The notes: generated by a model not told the origin, from the letters alone. Counted from the first letter of the stretch, positions 46,229 to 59,563 are shown. The stretch: 64,000 bases of DNA from Humulus lupulus (GCF_963169125.1 NC_084795.1:263309042-263373041), one strand, 5' to 3'. Program-made: numbers and translations.

Positions 46229-48212
46229 TTTTTAATACATAATAGTTGTTAGCTATTATATAATAGTAATAATAATAATAATAAATTGTCATTGTGGTGA
46301 GAATAATGATATGATAACATAAAATTAAAAGGAGAGTGGTTTTGATCAAGAAGAATATTTCATATATAATATATATGGTAATATTTCTTTTTTATATAAA
46401 AAGTGTGTAAATAATGGAAATTTTTGGTTTTAACGATTTTTTTTATTTTTATTTTCATTATCTTTAGCAAAATATTCTTATATTTAACGGTAAATTATAA
46501 ACATGAATTAAACTTAAATAAAATTATATAAATAAATAAATAAACAAATTGAAATATGATATTTTTGAGATATTTTACAATAGTAATCATTTAAAAATAA
46601 TAAAACCATACATTTTATAACTTTAATAAAATTTAATTAAATTTAGAGAAAAACATAATTAAACACCCATACGTATAGTAGTGTGTTTTTATTTATTTTT
46701 TAAAATTTAATTAAACATAATTATATAAAACCATACGTTTTATAACAAATTTATTTAAACCATATGTTTTAATAAATTTAAAATTCACGTATAATATTAA
46801 TATTATATTAAACATATAATATATAATCTTTTGTTTTCACTTCGAAATTGAAAAACTAGATTAAACATAAACTTAAACAAAAATTAATTAATTAATTAAT
46901 TAAAATATAGTATTTTAAAGATATTTTGTGATAATTTAAATAATTAAATTATATTTATTTAAAAATAATAAAACCACACATTTCATTTTTTAATCTTATA
47001 AATTTGTGTGATAATTTATTTTTTATCAAGTGATTGAAGTTTTTTTTCTTCATCAAATTCATCAAAAGACATTATGAGATACATCGGAAACTAAAAATAG
47101 TTGATGCATGTATACTATTCTACACTATGACTTTTTCTATTATTGTGTTATTTCTATTATTAATTTCTTTTTAAATATTATTATAATTTATACATGTGTC
47201 ATGTAGCCAGGTAAATATATATATATATCTATATAAATGTTGTGTTTATGTGTCATATATATAGATATTATTGATATAAATATTTTTATATATTATATAA
47301 CTATAATTCATTCTATTATATATATATTTGAAATAAAATAAACTAATTTTTATTAAAATTATAAACAATGTTTTGCACAATTTTTTTAATACATTTATGT
47401 CATACATTATACTAAACATCTTTTATTTATTTTTTATGATATTGTTATTTATTTAAAATTTAAATGATAATTTAAAAAATGTAATAAAAATAAATACATA
47501 TTTGAATAAATATATTTATCATTTTACAATTAAACACACGTGCATCGTATGTTGTTTATACCTAGTATAACAATAAATTGATGACAAAACATGTATAATA
47601 ACAATAAAATACGGTAAAATAACTCTGTTTAATAAACAAATATATACAAATAACCTAATATTGCAACACACATAACCCAACAAAAATATACCAAAGCTAA
47701 AAAAAAATTAGAAACTCCATAACCCAACAAAGAATCATAAAAAAATACCATATATAGGTGGAGGATCCCCATCATTTTGGAATTCAAAACCTAAGACTGT
47801 AAAAGGAGGAAAAAACTAACAAGACGTTGGAAAATACCTTTGAGTTTTATCTGAAGAAAAAACATGAAGATTTTTTAAAGCCAGAAGAAGCAATCAAGAA
47901 ATTCATACATTTTTGATTGAAATTGATGATGAAATCTAGAAATCTATTAACAAAGCCCAAATTTCCCTCCTATTTGGCCAAGAAATACGTTTTGAAGAAT
48001 GAAGAAGGAGAGAAAGGACTAGCTTGACTCAAAAAGTAAAGCTTGGGGGTTTAACTGATAAAAAAAGAAAGAATAGGGACCTAATCGATACACATGGCCC
48101 ATGTGACATGGGAAGGGTGGGGACACAAGGGCTATTTACCCGATAATAATAATAAACGTAAATGAAGAGTAAAGCGATGATATAAAATTGAAAACAGTAG
48201 TGATAAAAAGAT
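46229..48212. other. AT-rich intergenic DNA upstream of the host gene
   Basis: No convincing ORF or RNA gene. Very AT-rich, with short TA and AAT runs and several CCATACGTTTTATAA-like repeats (46600-46770). A possible Helitron is listed separately. Confidence 0.7.
47228..47565 (+). mobile_element. Possible short non-autonomous Helitron
   Basis: The right end has a small hairpin (ACACACG-TGCAT-CGTATGT, one mismatch) a few bases before CTAG, followed by T. The left end TCTATATAAATG is preceded by A. This fits Helitron rules (TC start, hairpin then CTRR, insertion between A and T). AT-rich sequence makes chance matches easy. Confidence 0.35.
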
Positions 48213-48213
48213 T

Positions 48214-48411
48214 ATATAAAAGAAAAAACAGTAGACAGTAGAGCATCTTTTTTCTTGCTCCGGCTACTTCAAAATCAATCGCTTTTCCATCCCATACACG
48301 GTTCGTTCTTCTATTCTCTCTCTATAAATTTTGTTTTAATATAATTTTAATATTTTTTAAGGCCTTCAACTCAGTAGTCAGTCTTCGAATTCGAATAACC
48401 ACTACTCAAAA
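48214..48411 (+). promoter_or_regulatory. Probable core promoter and 5' UTR exon of the DUF789 gene
   Basis: A TATA box (TATATAAAA, 48214-48222) is followed about 30 bases later by a C/T-rich stretch without ATG, and by a good splice donor (AAAA/GTAAGA) at 48411/48412. This looks like a non-coding first exon with an intron running to the first coding exon at 50757. A different start is possible; transcript data are not visible here. Confidence 0.45.
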
Positions 48412-50756
48412 GTAAGACTAAAATATTACTTCAATTATTTTATTAATTTATTTATTGCGGGTTTGAGGAGTTTAGATGATAGTTTTCTGTTTTGTAATTC
48501 TAAATTTGTGAAATATTGGAGTAATATTAGCTGTTGATGTTGCAGTATATTCTCGGAACAGCTAAATTTGGGGATGATTTTTTTTATGAGCCTAAATAGT
48601 AAAATATATTCATATTACACTATCATTTAGGCAATGATTTATATGAATTTTGATTTATATTCCACTAGATTCTTTCTCACGGTTTCTAATTATCTATTTC
48701 ACATTTCAATTTTTCATAACTTTATTTTATATATATATTTTTTAAATACTGAATTGTCTTAATAAGGATAAATTTAGGTAGGGTTGTTTGTTGGTCATGT
48801 GGGTTTTATCTAAATTTAATGAATGGAATTTCTTTTGACTGGTAGATACAATTTTGAGTTTCGGAATATCTAGTTCATTCAATCGTTTTGCAGTTTTGGA
48901 TTGAGAGGAAACCATTTTTGTGGGTTCTATTTGCTCTGGGTTTTCTCCATTTCTGAACATTTTCATTTCTTCCTCCAGTTTCTCTTCTTAAGAAGCACTT
49001 TAAAGGTACCCTTATAAATTCTTTTTTTTGAGTTGTGTTGTATAACCTTATTCAAGTTTTGGGTAATCGCTGCCTTATAGTCTGGAGATGTTTAAACTTC
49101 TCTAGCTATTCTTAATTAAAGTGTACCTTTTCTGTTTGCACGTTCATTGTGAAGGAGGAAATTGCTCACGTTCATTTTTTATTATTTCCTTGCTATCTAT
49201 CTGACTAGGCATATTTATGGACTACAGATTAATTAGAGTGTAATTTGGTTAACAATTTATAATCCTTGCTATGCCTTCTTTGTACTTGGATCACGTTGGA
49301 TTATGATTATATTTTTTGTTGGTGGATAATTGTTTTTTGTTACTATTGTTATTCCAGTGATAGATAGGTAATGTATTATTGGTTGTTTCATGCTTGTCTT
49401 TTGAACAAGTGATTACTATCGCATAATTATAATTTTTGTTTGGATGATATGGAATTATTTCATTTGGTTGATGCCTTATTTTAGTTAAATTCCGTGAGAG
49501 GAAAATACTCGTTGGCAGGAATGCATTGCAGTTTCTGCTGTTCAAAATAAGTCATAAGCTTTCCTTTTTTTTTTTTTTGATAATAAGATTATTATCAGTT
49601 TGTTTGATTCCTTTCATGTATTAAAATTTATTGCCCTAAGTGCTAACTTGAGTCCTGTGAAAATTTCTTTTTAATATGTAATTTAAAAGTTACATTTAGT
49701 AGGGATTATGTTAAAACTTAAAAGTGAGATTAGCATATGAACTATTGGTACTAGTCCAGTAGATATTGCTTTCTTCTAAAATATTACAAAGTAGTGGACA
49801 AAGCATGTAGTGACATGAAATACCTGCTGGAATGGTATATTTACCAGGTATGTGCAAGTAAGCTAGATGTTTTTTTAACCTTGTACAACAGTTGTGTATG
49901 GCATGGAATATGGGTCTGCAACCTCCCTTTTATTCATTTCATTTTTATTTATTTATTTTTATCTTTTTTTAGGGGGCTTTGTTCAAGATCAAGCAAGGGA
50001 CATTTAAGGATAACAACAAACTTTTATCCATACTGCACACCTTTGATCTGAATGTTCTGAAGGCAATTGGCTTCATTGGTCCTCATAATTGGAAGACACT
50101 ATAGGGGAGATCTTGATGCTCTTCTATTTCCTTAGAACAACAGTATCAGGATCTTGAGGGTTAGTGGAGCAGTCAGATCTTTAATCTTCATGGTCTTGGT
50201 TTCAGTTTTTCAGGTTGATCTACCTTGTTAATAATTGTTACAGAATGTAATTAGTTGTATATCTGGTTTTATTAGCTTAACTCTAGGGATCCTAATTGTC
50301 TAGTTTCCTAGCTTTGTATATATATGTGCATCATTTTTCAATGAAATACAAGATAATACAATTTTATTAACCTCAAATAACATGGTATCAGAGCATTAGG
50401 GTTTTGTTTTGGTCTCATGCATTAACACAACTTGGGTTTTGTGTCTTTTAGGGAATTATGTGATATTAAAAAAAAGGGTCTAAAATGTCTGTTCTCAAGA
50501 ACTGTTGCATTCTTGTGTTTCACAGCGGCCATAAACAAAATAATATTTTGCTTTCTGCTCCTTGCTTCTGCCTCTACTTATTGCTTTCCCTGCACACTAG
50601 TGACCCTGACAGGATAGTTTGTTTAATCTCAGGCATACCTAATGGCTTGTATTGGTCAGTGGTGACAATCAGTGTAGTTGATATTTTGAAAAACTTCAGC
50701 TTCAATTTTTATATTTTTGAGACATCAATTGTTCATTGCTCAATTACTGTGAACAG
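48412..50756 (+). other. Presumed first intron of the DUF789 gene
   Basis: T-rich, without a frame I can join to the gene. Additional 5' UTR or early coding exons may be hidden here; a possible acceptor lies near 49972. Confidence 0.45.
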
Positions 50757-51957
50757 GCGCATGAAAAGATGTATCAGGAACTTCAAAGAATCAATAATGA
50801 TACTGTTGGAACTTCAGATGGTGGAAATGATCCCTTACAAAGAAAATTAAAAAAACAGACTAATCTCAAAAGTTCTTCAGAGGTCATATATGTTTTTCAA
50901 CTAAAATTTGGTTAAAATATTTTCATTTATTCATTGGAGTAGTACATTTTCCTCACTCGAAAAAATCTTCCTCAGGTTCATGGAGTATCATCCCTCATTT
51001 GGAGCAATTCAGATAACAGGTAAAATAATTTTGGCTGTAAGATGCAGGTGACAGTTGTATTATTCTTTTAAATAAGGATTTATTAAGATTATTATTAACC
51101 TGCAGATGGCTGATCTTTTGTGCCTTCTGCTGGTATCTTTTGCATATTTCTCTAGTTAGACATCCCTATTTGTATTTACTGCTATGTTCTGAAAATACGT
51201 ATGTAATGTATTGCGCATTTGTCCCAAATCCACAATCATTTGGTACGTCAAGGTCAATAAGGATAATAATAGAAATTAACACATGTTTTCCTAGAACATG
51301 AATTTATAACTCTTGGAAAGGCTAAACCATTTAATGCATCATTTATACGACTTTTTTCTTCTATTTTCATAATATAACCTAAGATCAAGTATTTGGTTCT
51401 GAATGGTTGGCTGTGATTAGAAGTATCGAGTATGAACTACAAAGGTGGGAAAACATCTATTATGGTTTTTATACATGTGAGAAAGTGCATATTACCTAAA
51501 TTATGAGAAGAAAATAACAAATTGAAATTAAGTCCTTACTAGTAAACTTGCGCCTTTAATTAACAATTTATCACTATATATTCATTAGTTGATGGTTCAT
51601 ATAATATATACATAAATATATTTATTTAAACAGTTATTGACAGTCTTTCCTATTTTTACTAAGCAATAATTTGATTCTTTTGTATATTTATAGATATTTA
51701 ATACTTTATATGTATATATTTATTTGTAACTACTGGGGGTTCACAGTAAATATAGGGCACATTTCTTTCTGGAATTTCTGTTATTTCTTGAATATTGTTA
51801 TCCTTGATGACATTTGAGTTCATTTACCCTGATTTTCTGCCTTAGATCTGCCAATATGGCCAGGCAAAGCATTAGGGGTAAGAGGCTTACTCTCTTGTCA
51901 TAGCCTGCAACCACGACATCATGGCATAGCTTGTTGTCTTTGGCTTGTTTGAATCTA

Positions 51958-51989
<32 letters not shown>

Positions 51990-54900
51990 TGACCTTTTTC
52001 ATAGTATGTTACAAAAGAAACAAATTGAAATGGATTGCTTACTAATAAACTTGCCATGTTTAACTTTAAGTATACTTAAAAATGGTTTACTAGTAGAGGG
52101 TTTAAACGGAACTAAACGGGTAGTTCATATTGTTTTGCATTAGACACACATATGTGTGTGTTATAAGTATGTGAATAAGCAGTTGTACATATGATTCTTT
52201 CTAGTATTGTCTGACTGTCATTAATATGTATAAGGATTTCTTTTCTTCATTTTTACTTCTTTTTGTTTGCGAGTATAGGAATGATCTGTTAGCTTGTCTT
52301 CTTATAGGTACTTCATAAATTTTTATTTACAGGTTTAGTTGTAATAACTTGGTGTTGCACTGTAAATGGGGAAAACATTTATTACGGGCTTCTACATCTT
52401 CTCATGAATCTTATGAAACTTATTCTAATTCTAATGTAACAATGATTTGCTCTTATGTTCAGCCCATATGCCCAGACAAAGCATTTGGGGTAAGCTCAAT
52501 CATTTAGCATGCTTTTGCTTTAGTTGTAGCCCATCTGATCTGACGGCAAACTACATTCTTGGCTTCTTCATTTTAATTTAATATTTTTCTTAATCATAAT
52601 TAACATATTTATTGAGGTTAGGTTTAGATTAAAAGTTACTGGCTTTTTTGCTTTCACAAGCTTTCAAGCACTGTAGCCTGTAAGGCCCCTCTCCCCTCCC
52701 TCCCTCTTTGAGCTACAAGACCACCACCCAAGCTCACCACAACTGCAAGTTTTCTCCCTTTATCTGTGTGTGTTTGTGTATACTGTGCCTTTTTCCTTGT
52801 GTGTATGTTATTTTTCCAAATCCTTAGGATTTATCAGTGGCCAAAAAAATTGATACGTGAGTTATTGTTTGTGCTTCATTTGATGCTGCTGCAAGCCTTC
52901 TGAGATATTTAAAGTACCCTGTCTATCTTAGCATTCTTGCATGTACTGTTATCATTATTATTGTTGGTCTTTCTTCTTTGGGAGTTGGTTGCCTTCTATG
53001 AACTTTGCTGCCTTGTTTGTTTTGACTATGCAATAGCCTTCTGTTGAAATTTGTACGAGCATATCTGAGAAAATTGATAAAAATAATCTGTACCATCATT
53101 ATATTGCTATTTGATTTTCTGTTTATTTTCTTCTCACTAATTCTTTGCTTTCTTTTGTTTTTCCCGTTTGGGGAAGTGAGAGATTTATGGGTTTGTGAAT
53201 TGTGATTTCGTGCCTCCTGATTGAGTTTTTTCCCCCCTAAGTTAGTGTGACTTGAAAACCTTATTAAAAGCATTCAGTTATTGATGTCCATGTTTTTTCC
53301 AAGTGAAATGTAAAATATCTTCGAAGTATTTACGTAAAATCAGGAGCTTACGGAAAATAAGGAGCGTACAACTAACCGGGTCCTGGTATGGCACATGCTA
53401 GGAACCCCTAAGGATTAGTCTTCCCGTTGAGTGTTCACCTATGAATTCTTACCTCTCTACTTCCTGATAAAAGCAGAGCTTTTAGTTTTAGATTTAATGT
53501 TGCAATGACCTGAATATGGACACTTTAAGAAATAATTGGTAGAACTGAAAGTGTTAAAAATATGAGTTCTTTTTTTTCCTTCCGGGGGTTGCTTTGGATA
53601 TACATTAGCAATGTTTCCTCTCCTTTGCAGTTTTTAACTCTTGTATTTTATGTTTGGCTAGTGTATGACAGGCTTTTTCTTCTATAACTTATCAGGTATT
53701 CAGTGTTTTCATTGTTTACCCTTGAAGCCAACGGACATCGGAGGATTTTTGCACTACCACTCCATTTTCCTGATCAATCAAAGTGCTTTGGATCTGGTGC
53801 ACTGGATAGCATGGACTGTTTACATTTGGTTTGTCCTCAGCCAATTAATTCAGTCCAGGCTGATCGACAAGTGACGGATGGAAGTGTCCATGCTGGTACC
53901 TATTCTGCAAACTCGCGTACCAGTAAAACAATTCTTGATTCAACTGTGCAGCGTCAATCTCAGAAAAAAGCTATACCAAACAAAACTAAATGGAATGAAC
54001 TTCCGCAGAGTTTTTGTAAAAAATCCTTAACAAGCAGTGAATCTTCATGTTTGATCTCAAATAGTGTCATTAAATCATCAAATACGGCTATCCAGAGCTC
54101 TGATGTAGATAATGTCATTAAAAAAAGTTCAAGAAAGAAGTCTAGAAAGAAGGGGAAGCGGGGTAAGAAGAATCTACATAACACTGTCTCTAAAGACCCA
54201 GAGATATTTCCTGAGGAATGTCCTAAAGTTAGTTCCATGTCTAGAGCTTGCCATGACAACAGTATCGATCAAATGAATGTGCTAGCATTATCTTCCACTG
54301 CACTTGATGCTTCCCTACAAGAAGGTAGGGTTCACAGTTCACAAACACAAAAAACTTGCACTTCTTATTCTACTGGGGTGGATACATTTGAAGAGGCTAT
54401 ACCTGCTTTTCATAAAATTCCTGAGACATGCTCTGGTGGTACCTCTAAAAAACATATACCATCCAAAGACTCTGCACATTTTGTTGGTGATGACTCCCAG
54501 ATCTACTTATTCGATGCTTTGCATCCCAGAGACTGTGCTGATAAGTCTGAGTCGTTTCTGTTGGATCCAACGTCAACTTGCTCAAATAGTGATGATGGGA
54601 CCAAACTTTATCATGGTACAAAACACTCTGAAAAAGAACGTTGTAGAACTGATCTTTCTGAATCACCAGCTTCTGATTTTGGAAAGGAATATTCCTCTTG
54701 TAGTAGCTTGTTAAATAATATTTTAGATTCATCTGATCATACCAACAAAACAAAAATAACACATGGTAGTGGGGGTAGAAATGGTAGTCAAGTGCATGTA
54801 GTGATACCCGGCAAGAAGACTAAGCAAAACAAATCAGTTGCCCGGATGTCAAGTGTTTCTAAATGTAGAGTTCCTGGCAATTTGCATGGTCATACGGGGA

Positions 54901-57900
54901 AGGAAAACAGCCATTCCGTTTGGCAGAAGGTCCAGAGAAATGGTACCTGTGACAGTGTGGATGACCTGAAAAAACTTCCTGTCTTATCTCAGTTTGATAA
55001 TACTTTGGATGAGGTTTCTTTGTGTAAGAAGAATTGTGATTCTGTTGTAGATGAAAAGCAGTTCAAAGATACTAGAAGTTGGAAAAGTAAAAGTGCTGCA
55101 GGTTTTAAACATGAAAGCAGGTTTTCTTCCAGAAAGGGATCTCATGCTGATAGGGTCAAGTCAGATGGTTGTGCAAAGTTTACTGCATCACGCAAGGATA
55201 TGGTACACATCTCTTCTAAGGTGAGTGATCTGAACATAACTAGTAGTGTTTCAAGATCTCCCACTCAAACTAATTAATTAATTGTCCAAAATTTGTGCTC
55301 CAGACTAATGAAGCAAAGCACATGACGCCTGAATCAGTAACCTTTGTCCATGTTTGTCCAAATGCAATTGATAGCCTGGACAGCATATCTAATGCCAACT
55401 CTAGCACGAAGAGTGAAACCATAGAAGATCTGAATCACTCATTGCCAAAGTCATGTAATTCGAATGATCAATCAAAGCTCGATCAAGTGCAGTCTCCTGT
55501 GCACCATCCTTATCTTTCTGGAAATTCAGTTGGACAAGGGCAGAAAACTGTCCTTGCTGAAGATTATTTGCAAACCCACACCTCTGGCTCTGTTATGCAG
55601 AAATGGATACCAATTGGGTTGAAGGATTGTGGGTTGACTAATTCCAGTGACAGTTCACCTCTAGAAAATTCTGATGGCCTGGCTGCTGAAATTTGGACTA
55701 TAGAAAACCCTGCACAAGATAAAGTGAATTGTGATTCACAAAATCCAGTTCCTAAAGCAGGTGTTGTATGTATGGCCCAAAGTTCTAAAAATATTTCTTC
55801 TTTCTCCCCTGATGATGAGTGCAGGTCTCCAAATTTCAAGGACCAGGACACAAGCATGCTTGAAGAGCAGTATAACAGACAGACTGCTGCCCACACTTTA
55901 GATATAGAATCTGGAGCTGTAAATGCTATTAAACCTGTTCAAGACAAAATAGCTGAAGCTGTGAATGATGCTTGTAGGGTTCAACTGGCATCTGAAGCTA
56001 TTGAGCAGGCCTCTGGTCATCCAGTTGCAGAGTTTGAAAGAGTTCTTAAATATTCGCGTCCAGTTATTTCTTACCCAACCCATTTATCATGTCATTCTTG
56101 CTCAAGAGATCAGTTATGTGGTGTGTCATTGTGTACACATGAGACACTTAATATTTCTTTGGGAGGCCTATGGAAGTGGTATGAGAAACATGGGAATTAT
56201 GGGTTAGAAATAAAGGCAAATGATTATGAAAATTCAAGGAGATTGGGTGCTAATACTTCCTCTTTTTGTGCTTATTTTGTCCCGTATTTGTCAGCGGTTC
56301 AACTTTTCGGAAATTATGTTGAAAACTCTGTGGATACAAGCAACACGCTTTCTAGTTCTGAGGTTCTAGACTTGTGCGAGTTTAATGAAACATCTGAAAG
56401 TTCCTCTAGTTTGGACCATCTTCCAATGTTTTCAGTGCTCTTTCCTCAACCTCAAAAGGAGTTTAAAAGCTATTCTAATGAAGAATGTAGTTCAGAGTCA
56501 TCTTCAACTTCTGCAAAAGATGTTGCTTGTCTTCAATCAGTGGAAAGAACACTGCAGAGTGATCCGGAGCTACTTTTTGAATATTTTGAATCTGAACAGC
56601 CTCAGAAGAGACGACCTTTATATGAGAAGTGAGTATTTTCTTTCTGTATGATGTACTAAAAGTTGCATATTAATTTTTGCATGGTTTTGCTATCTAATAA
56701 ATGTCAAAGTATCATTTATATAGTGTTTGCACTGCTTATTCATATTGCTGCACCATGGTAACATGCAATGGTCATTCTTCTCCATATGGTTTTATAATTA
56801 GTGGACATCTTGAAAAAGCTCAACAACGACCTATCACCCTTTACTTCTGGTCAACCCAAAAAACAATGTTGTAAGGTTTACATCGTGGCTGATTATGTAT
56901 AGATGCTATATTGAACTTGTTCTGATGCATCCTTTTCTCAAATACTTTAAAGGATTATGATTAATATATTCAGCTCCTGCATTTCAAAAGAATGAAACTA
57001 AAGGACTCTGTTAATTTCATTATTGAATAACAAAATCCATCACTTATGAAGCAATTACTAATTCAGTTAAATGTTAAAACCTTTAATATAGTCTATCTCC
57101 AGGAAGATCTTAATTCTATTTTTTTTCTGTATCAGGATAGATGAGTTGATTAGGGGAGATGGTCCAGTGCAGTACCAAGGCTATGGAGATCCAACAATAC
57201 TCAACTCTGTAAAACTGAATGATCTGCATCCTAGATCTTGGTTAGTAGAACAATACTTTACCACCTGCTCACTGAAGGAAGCAAAAATAGTCTTATTTTT
57301 AGGTTTCAGATCAAAATTGTAATGTGAACCCTAGTTTCAGATATTAATATACAGCATCTTGTTTTCAGGTATGCTGTAGCATGGTATCCTATTTATAGGA
57401 TACCAGAGGGTAATTTGCGCTCATCATTTTTGACATTCCATTCACTAGGTCATTTGGTTCATCAACATGGTATGCAGCCCCATATAGTGGCTCCTGTTGT
57501 GGGTCTTCAAACTTACAATGCTCAGGTAGTTATGTTTATTTTCTATATCTGATCGAGTTCAAGTAACTCATTCAGTTTCCTTTATGTTCCTTCTAATATG
57601 ATTATAGCAGTTTTTATGTTTTAATACTAACACTTCTGCTATCTCATGCTGTCTTCATTTTCTGGTCTGTTTCTTATTGAGGTCCACTCTAGCTTATTCA
57701 ATTTTTCGAATATCAATTTGTTAACTAATGCTATCAGTCCATAAATAAAAATAGGTTTAATTAAATTTTCTTTTAGAAACAGATCAGACAGTATATTCTA
57801 GGACAGTGTTTAAATTTAATGAACTTATCCTTATGTTTTTTGCATAAAGGACAGTGGTTGTATTGTCATGGTCAGCATGATGGTGCTTTTAGCATGGTGT

Positions 57901-59563
57901 CTTTATGATATTTTCAAATGTCAGTGATTTTTTAATGCAAGTTTGTTTCTAGCAATCAAAAGATGATTGTATCTAATTTTATCCTTATATCATTTATCTT
58001 CTATCGTAGTTTTATCTGTCTTCACGTGTTAATTGTAATTTTCATATATTTTTTTTTATTTGAAACAAAACCTCAAAACTTGTATTATTAATTAAGAGTC
58101 AAAGAGTGAGAATCACTCTGACAAAACAAGGAAAAACTATTGCATAATTCACTGCCAAATCCTAATAAGATCAGAGAATAAAATATCTTTGAATTCTTTT
58201 ACATTAAACAACCACACAGCTACCCAAAGCCTAATCTTATCCTACAACATCTCCCCAGTATCTTCTTTGTCATATAATTCTCATGTTTATGCTTGTTGCC
58301 CTGGGATTCTAGGTTTGTAATCTAATTTTCATCTATTAATTACTATGTACATAAAATTCTACCATGTTTATGTTTGTATACGTTAATTTTCCCCCTTTCT
58401 AAAAATTAGTGCTTCACCTTTTTCTTAGATTTTTATGCAACACAACTAAACTTAAGTACAAAAATATTAGAGGCAAGCAGTTTCTAATACCAGTATTACA
58501 TAAGCATTTTACAGATCTGTTTCCTTAGAACATTTCCAACACCAGTTAAATCCTCTTTTTTAGCTAAAATAGCTAAAAAGTAACTTATTGTGTATTTTTT
58601 TTATCACTCCAAGGGGCTAGCCATTTTAACTTTTTACTTTTTTGGCTCCAAATGTAGAGAGCCTCCATGGCTAGCTGAACTATATTTTATTATTATTAGT
58701 ATTTTATTATTATTTTAATAAAAGGTATATATATGGAACAAAAAATGTGTTCCATAAAAAATGTTAAATTATTCAATAGCTAGCTATAATAGAGAGTGAT
58801 TGGAGATGTTAAGTTAAAAGTGGCTCCTAAAATAGTTTTTTAGCCATTTTAGCTAAAATTTAACTAAAAAGTAGAGAGCATGGTTGGAGTTGCTCTTAGC
58901 CATTTCAGTGGCAATCAATTGGGTGATGTAAAAGTTGTTAATTGTGACTACTTTGTCTGAGACTCAAATTTAGCTTGTCTCGTAAATGTTTGGGTAGCAT
59001 AAAAAAGAAAGACTGAACTTGTCATGCAGTGTGTTAGGAGGGGAAATTAGGTGCTGTAAACTAGTGCTGAAAAAAAAAGTTGCAAGTTTACCCTAACAAT
59101 GTACCATACTCAAGTTTTAGAAAAGGGGAGAATTGAAGGAAGAAGCTATTATCTCTACATGAGATTAGCTGACACGTTTTGGGTATTTGTTTGTTCGTAA
59201 TTTCGTATGATGTTCGAAGCAACAAGCTTCTAAATATTTGTTTTGACCAATGAAATCTTACAGTTCCTGTATGTGTCTGTTTTGCTGCTTTTGCGAATAT
59301 TATTTGTCACAGCTGTTCAAAAGCTTAATACATTCCTTGTGATCCCTGAACAGGGTGAATGCTGGTTCCGCATTCCTCCCTCACTACTGAACCAAAAGAA
59401 AGGAGCATCGGACCTAGACCCTAGTGAAATTATGAAGCAGCGATTGAGGACGCTAGAGGAGACAGCTTCTCTTATGGCAAGAGCAGTTGTGAAGAAAGAA
59501 AATTTGACATCTGTAAACAGGCATCCAGACTATGAGTTCTTCTGCTTGAGGAAGCGCTGCTGA
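50757..59563 (+). CDS. DUF789 family protein, long form, at least eight coding exons
   Basis: Exons by GT-AG borders: 50757-50882, 50976-51019, 52333-52489, 53696-55220, 55304-56628, 57136-57240, 57369-57525 and 59354-59563 (TGA). First possible start in frame: ATG 50769 (MYQELQRINND). About 1215 residues. The N-terminal two thirds is serine-rich and disordered-looking, with a lysine-rich patch (KKSSRKKSRKKGKRGKKN, near 54120) that resembles a nuclear localisation signal. The C-terminal DUF789 domain runs from about SLGGLWKWYEKHGNYGL through FCAYFVPYLSAVQLFGN, LLFEYFESEQPQKRRPLYEK, SWYAVAWYPIYRIPEGN, FLTFHSLGHLVHQHG and VAPVVGLQTYN to HPDYEFFCLRKRC. Known: DUF789 proteins are widespread in plants, with no established reaction. 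All exon phases agree except the third to fourth junction, which is off by one base, so a small exon is missing from this model or the gene has a lesion. Confidence 0.85.
51020..52332 (+). other. Intron of the DUF789 gene, with a partial exon duplicate
   Basis: AT-rich intron. Positions 51854-51882 match the 3' end and splice donor of the next exon (52466-52494) at 26 of 29 bases, and 51517-51551 matches 52020-52054 (ACAAATTGAAAT...ACTTGC). Holds a TA repeat (51959-51981). Confidence 0.65.
52490..53695 (+). other. Intron of the DUF789 gene, may hide a small exon
   Basis: T-rich with a C/T-rich stretch at 52686-52712. The flanking exon phases do not match, so a short exon may lie here. The reading GIQCFHCLPLKPTDIGGF, which starts upstream of the acceptor, is an overlapping wrong frame. 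Confidence 0.5.
58050..58265 (-). mobile_element. Possible 5'-truncated LINE fragment
   Basis: A T-run followed by TTTGAAACAAAACCTCAAAACTTG-like sequence resembles the reversed 3' end of the LINE at 1912 (poly-T, then GAACAAAAGGAAAACTTCATT). No RT domain remains. Confidence 0.35.
58528..58895. mobile_element. Tourist-like MITE, about 368 bp
   Basis: Terminal inverted repeats GAACATTTCCAACACCAG and CATGGTTGGAGTTGCTC, flanked by TTA on both sides (58525-58527 and 58896-58898). The TTA duplication and GAGC-type ends fit PIF/Harbinger-related MITEs. Interior has repeated TAGCTAAAA units and no ORF. Confidence 0.75.

Larger units (their letters stand above)
57526..59353 (+). other. Last intron of the DUF789 gene
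   Basis: 1.8-kb intron between Gln-Ala-coding exon end CTCAG/GTAGTT and acceptor AACAG/GGTGAA. Contains a possible LINE fragment (58050-58265) and a MITE (58528-58895). No coding frame. Confidence 0.75.

Noticed and set aside
49972..50103. Possible exon after a pyrimidine tract
   Set aside because: The reading meets a TAA after about 11 codons and cannot be joined in frame to the DUF789 exons; at most a 5' UTR exon.
50485..50850. 121-codon frame ending in the first DUF789 coding exon
   Set aside because: It crosses a strong acceptor (GAACAG/GCG) and stops within the exon; the phase that fits the following exons is a different one.
53340..53425. GC-richer stretch in an intron resembling a repeat fragment
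   Set aside because: Too short and without recognisable termini or domain to assign.
53665..53874. 69-codon frame overlapping the start of a DUF789 exon
   Set aside because: Wrong frame; the overlapping 508-codon frame has the better splice border and continues into the DUF789 domain.
54304..54762. Alternative frames inside the DUF789 exon
   Set aside because: Shadow frames of a long exon; no domain and no splice support.
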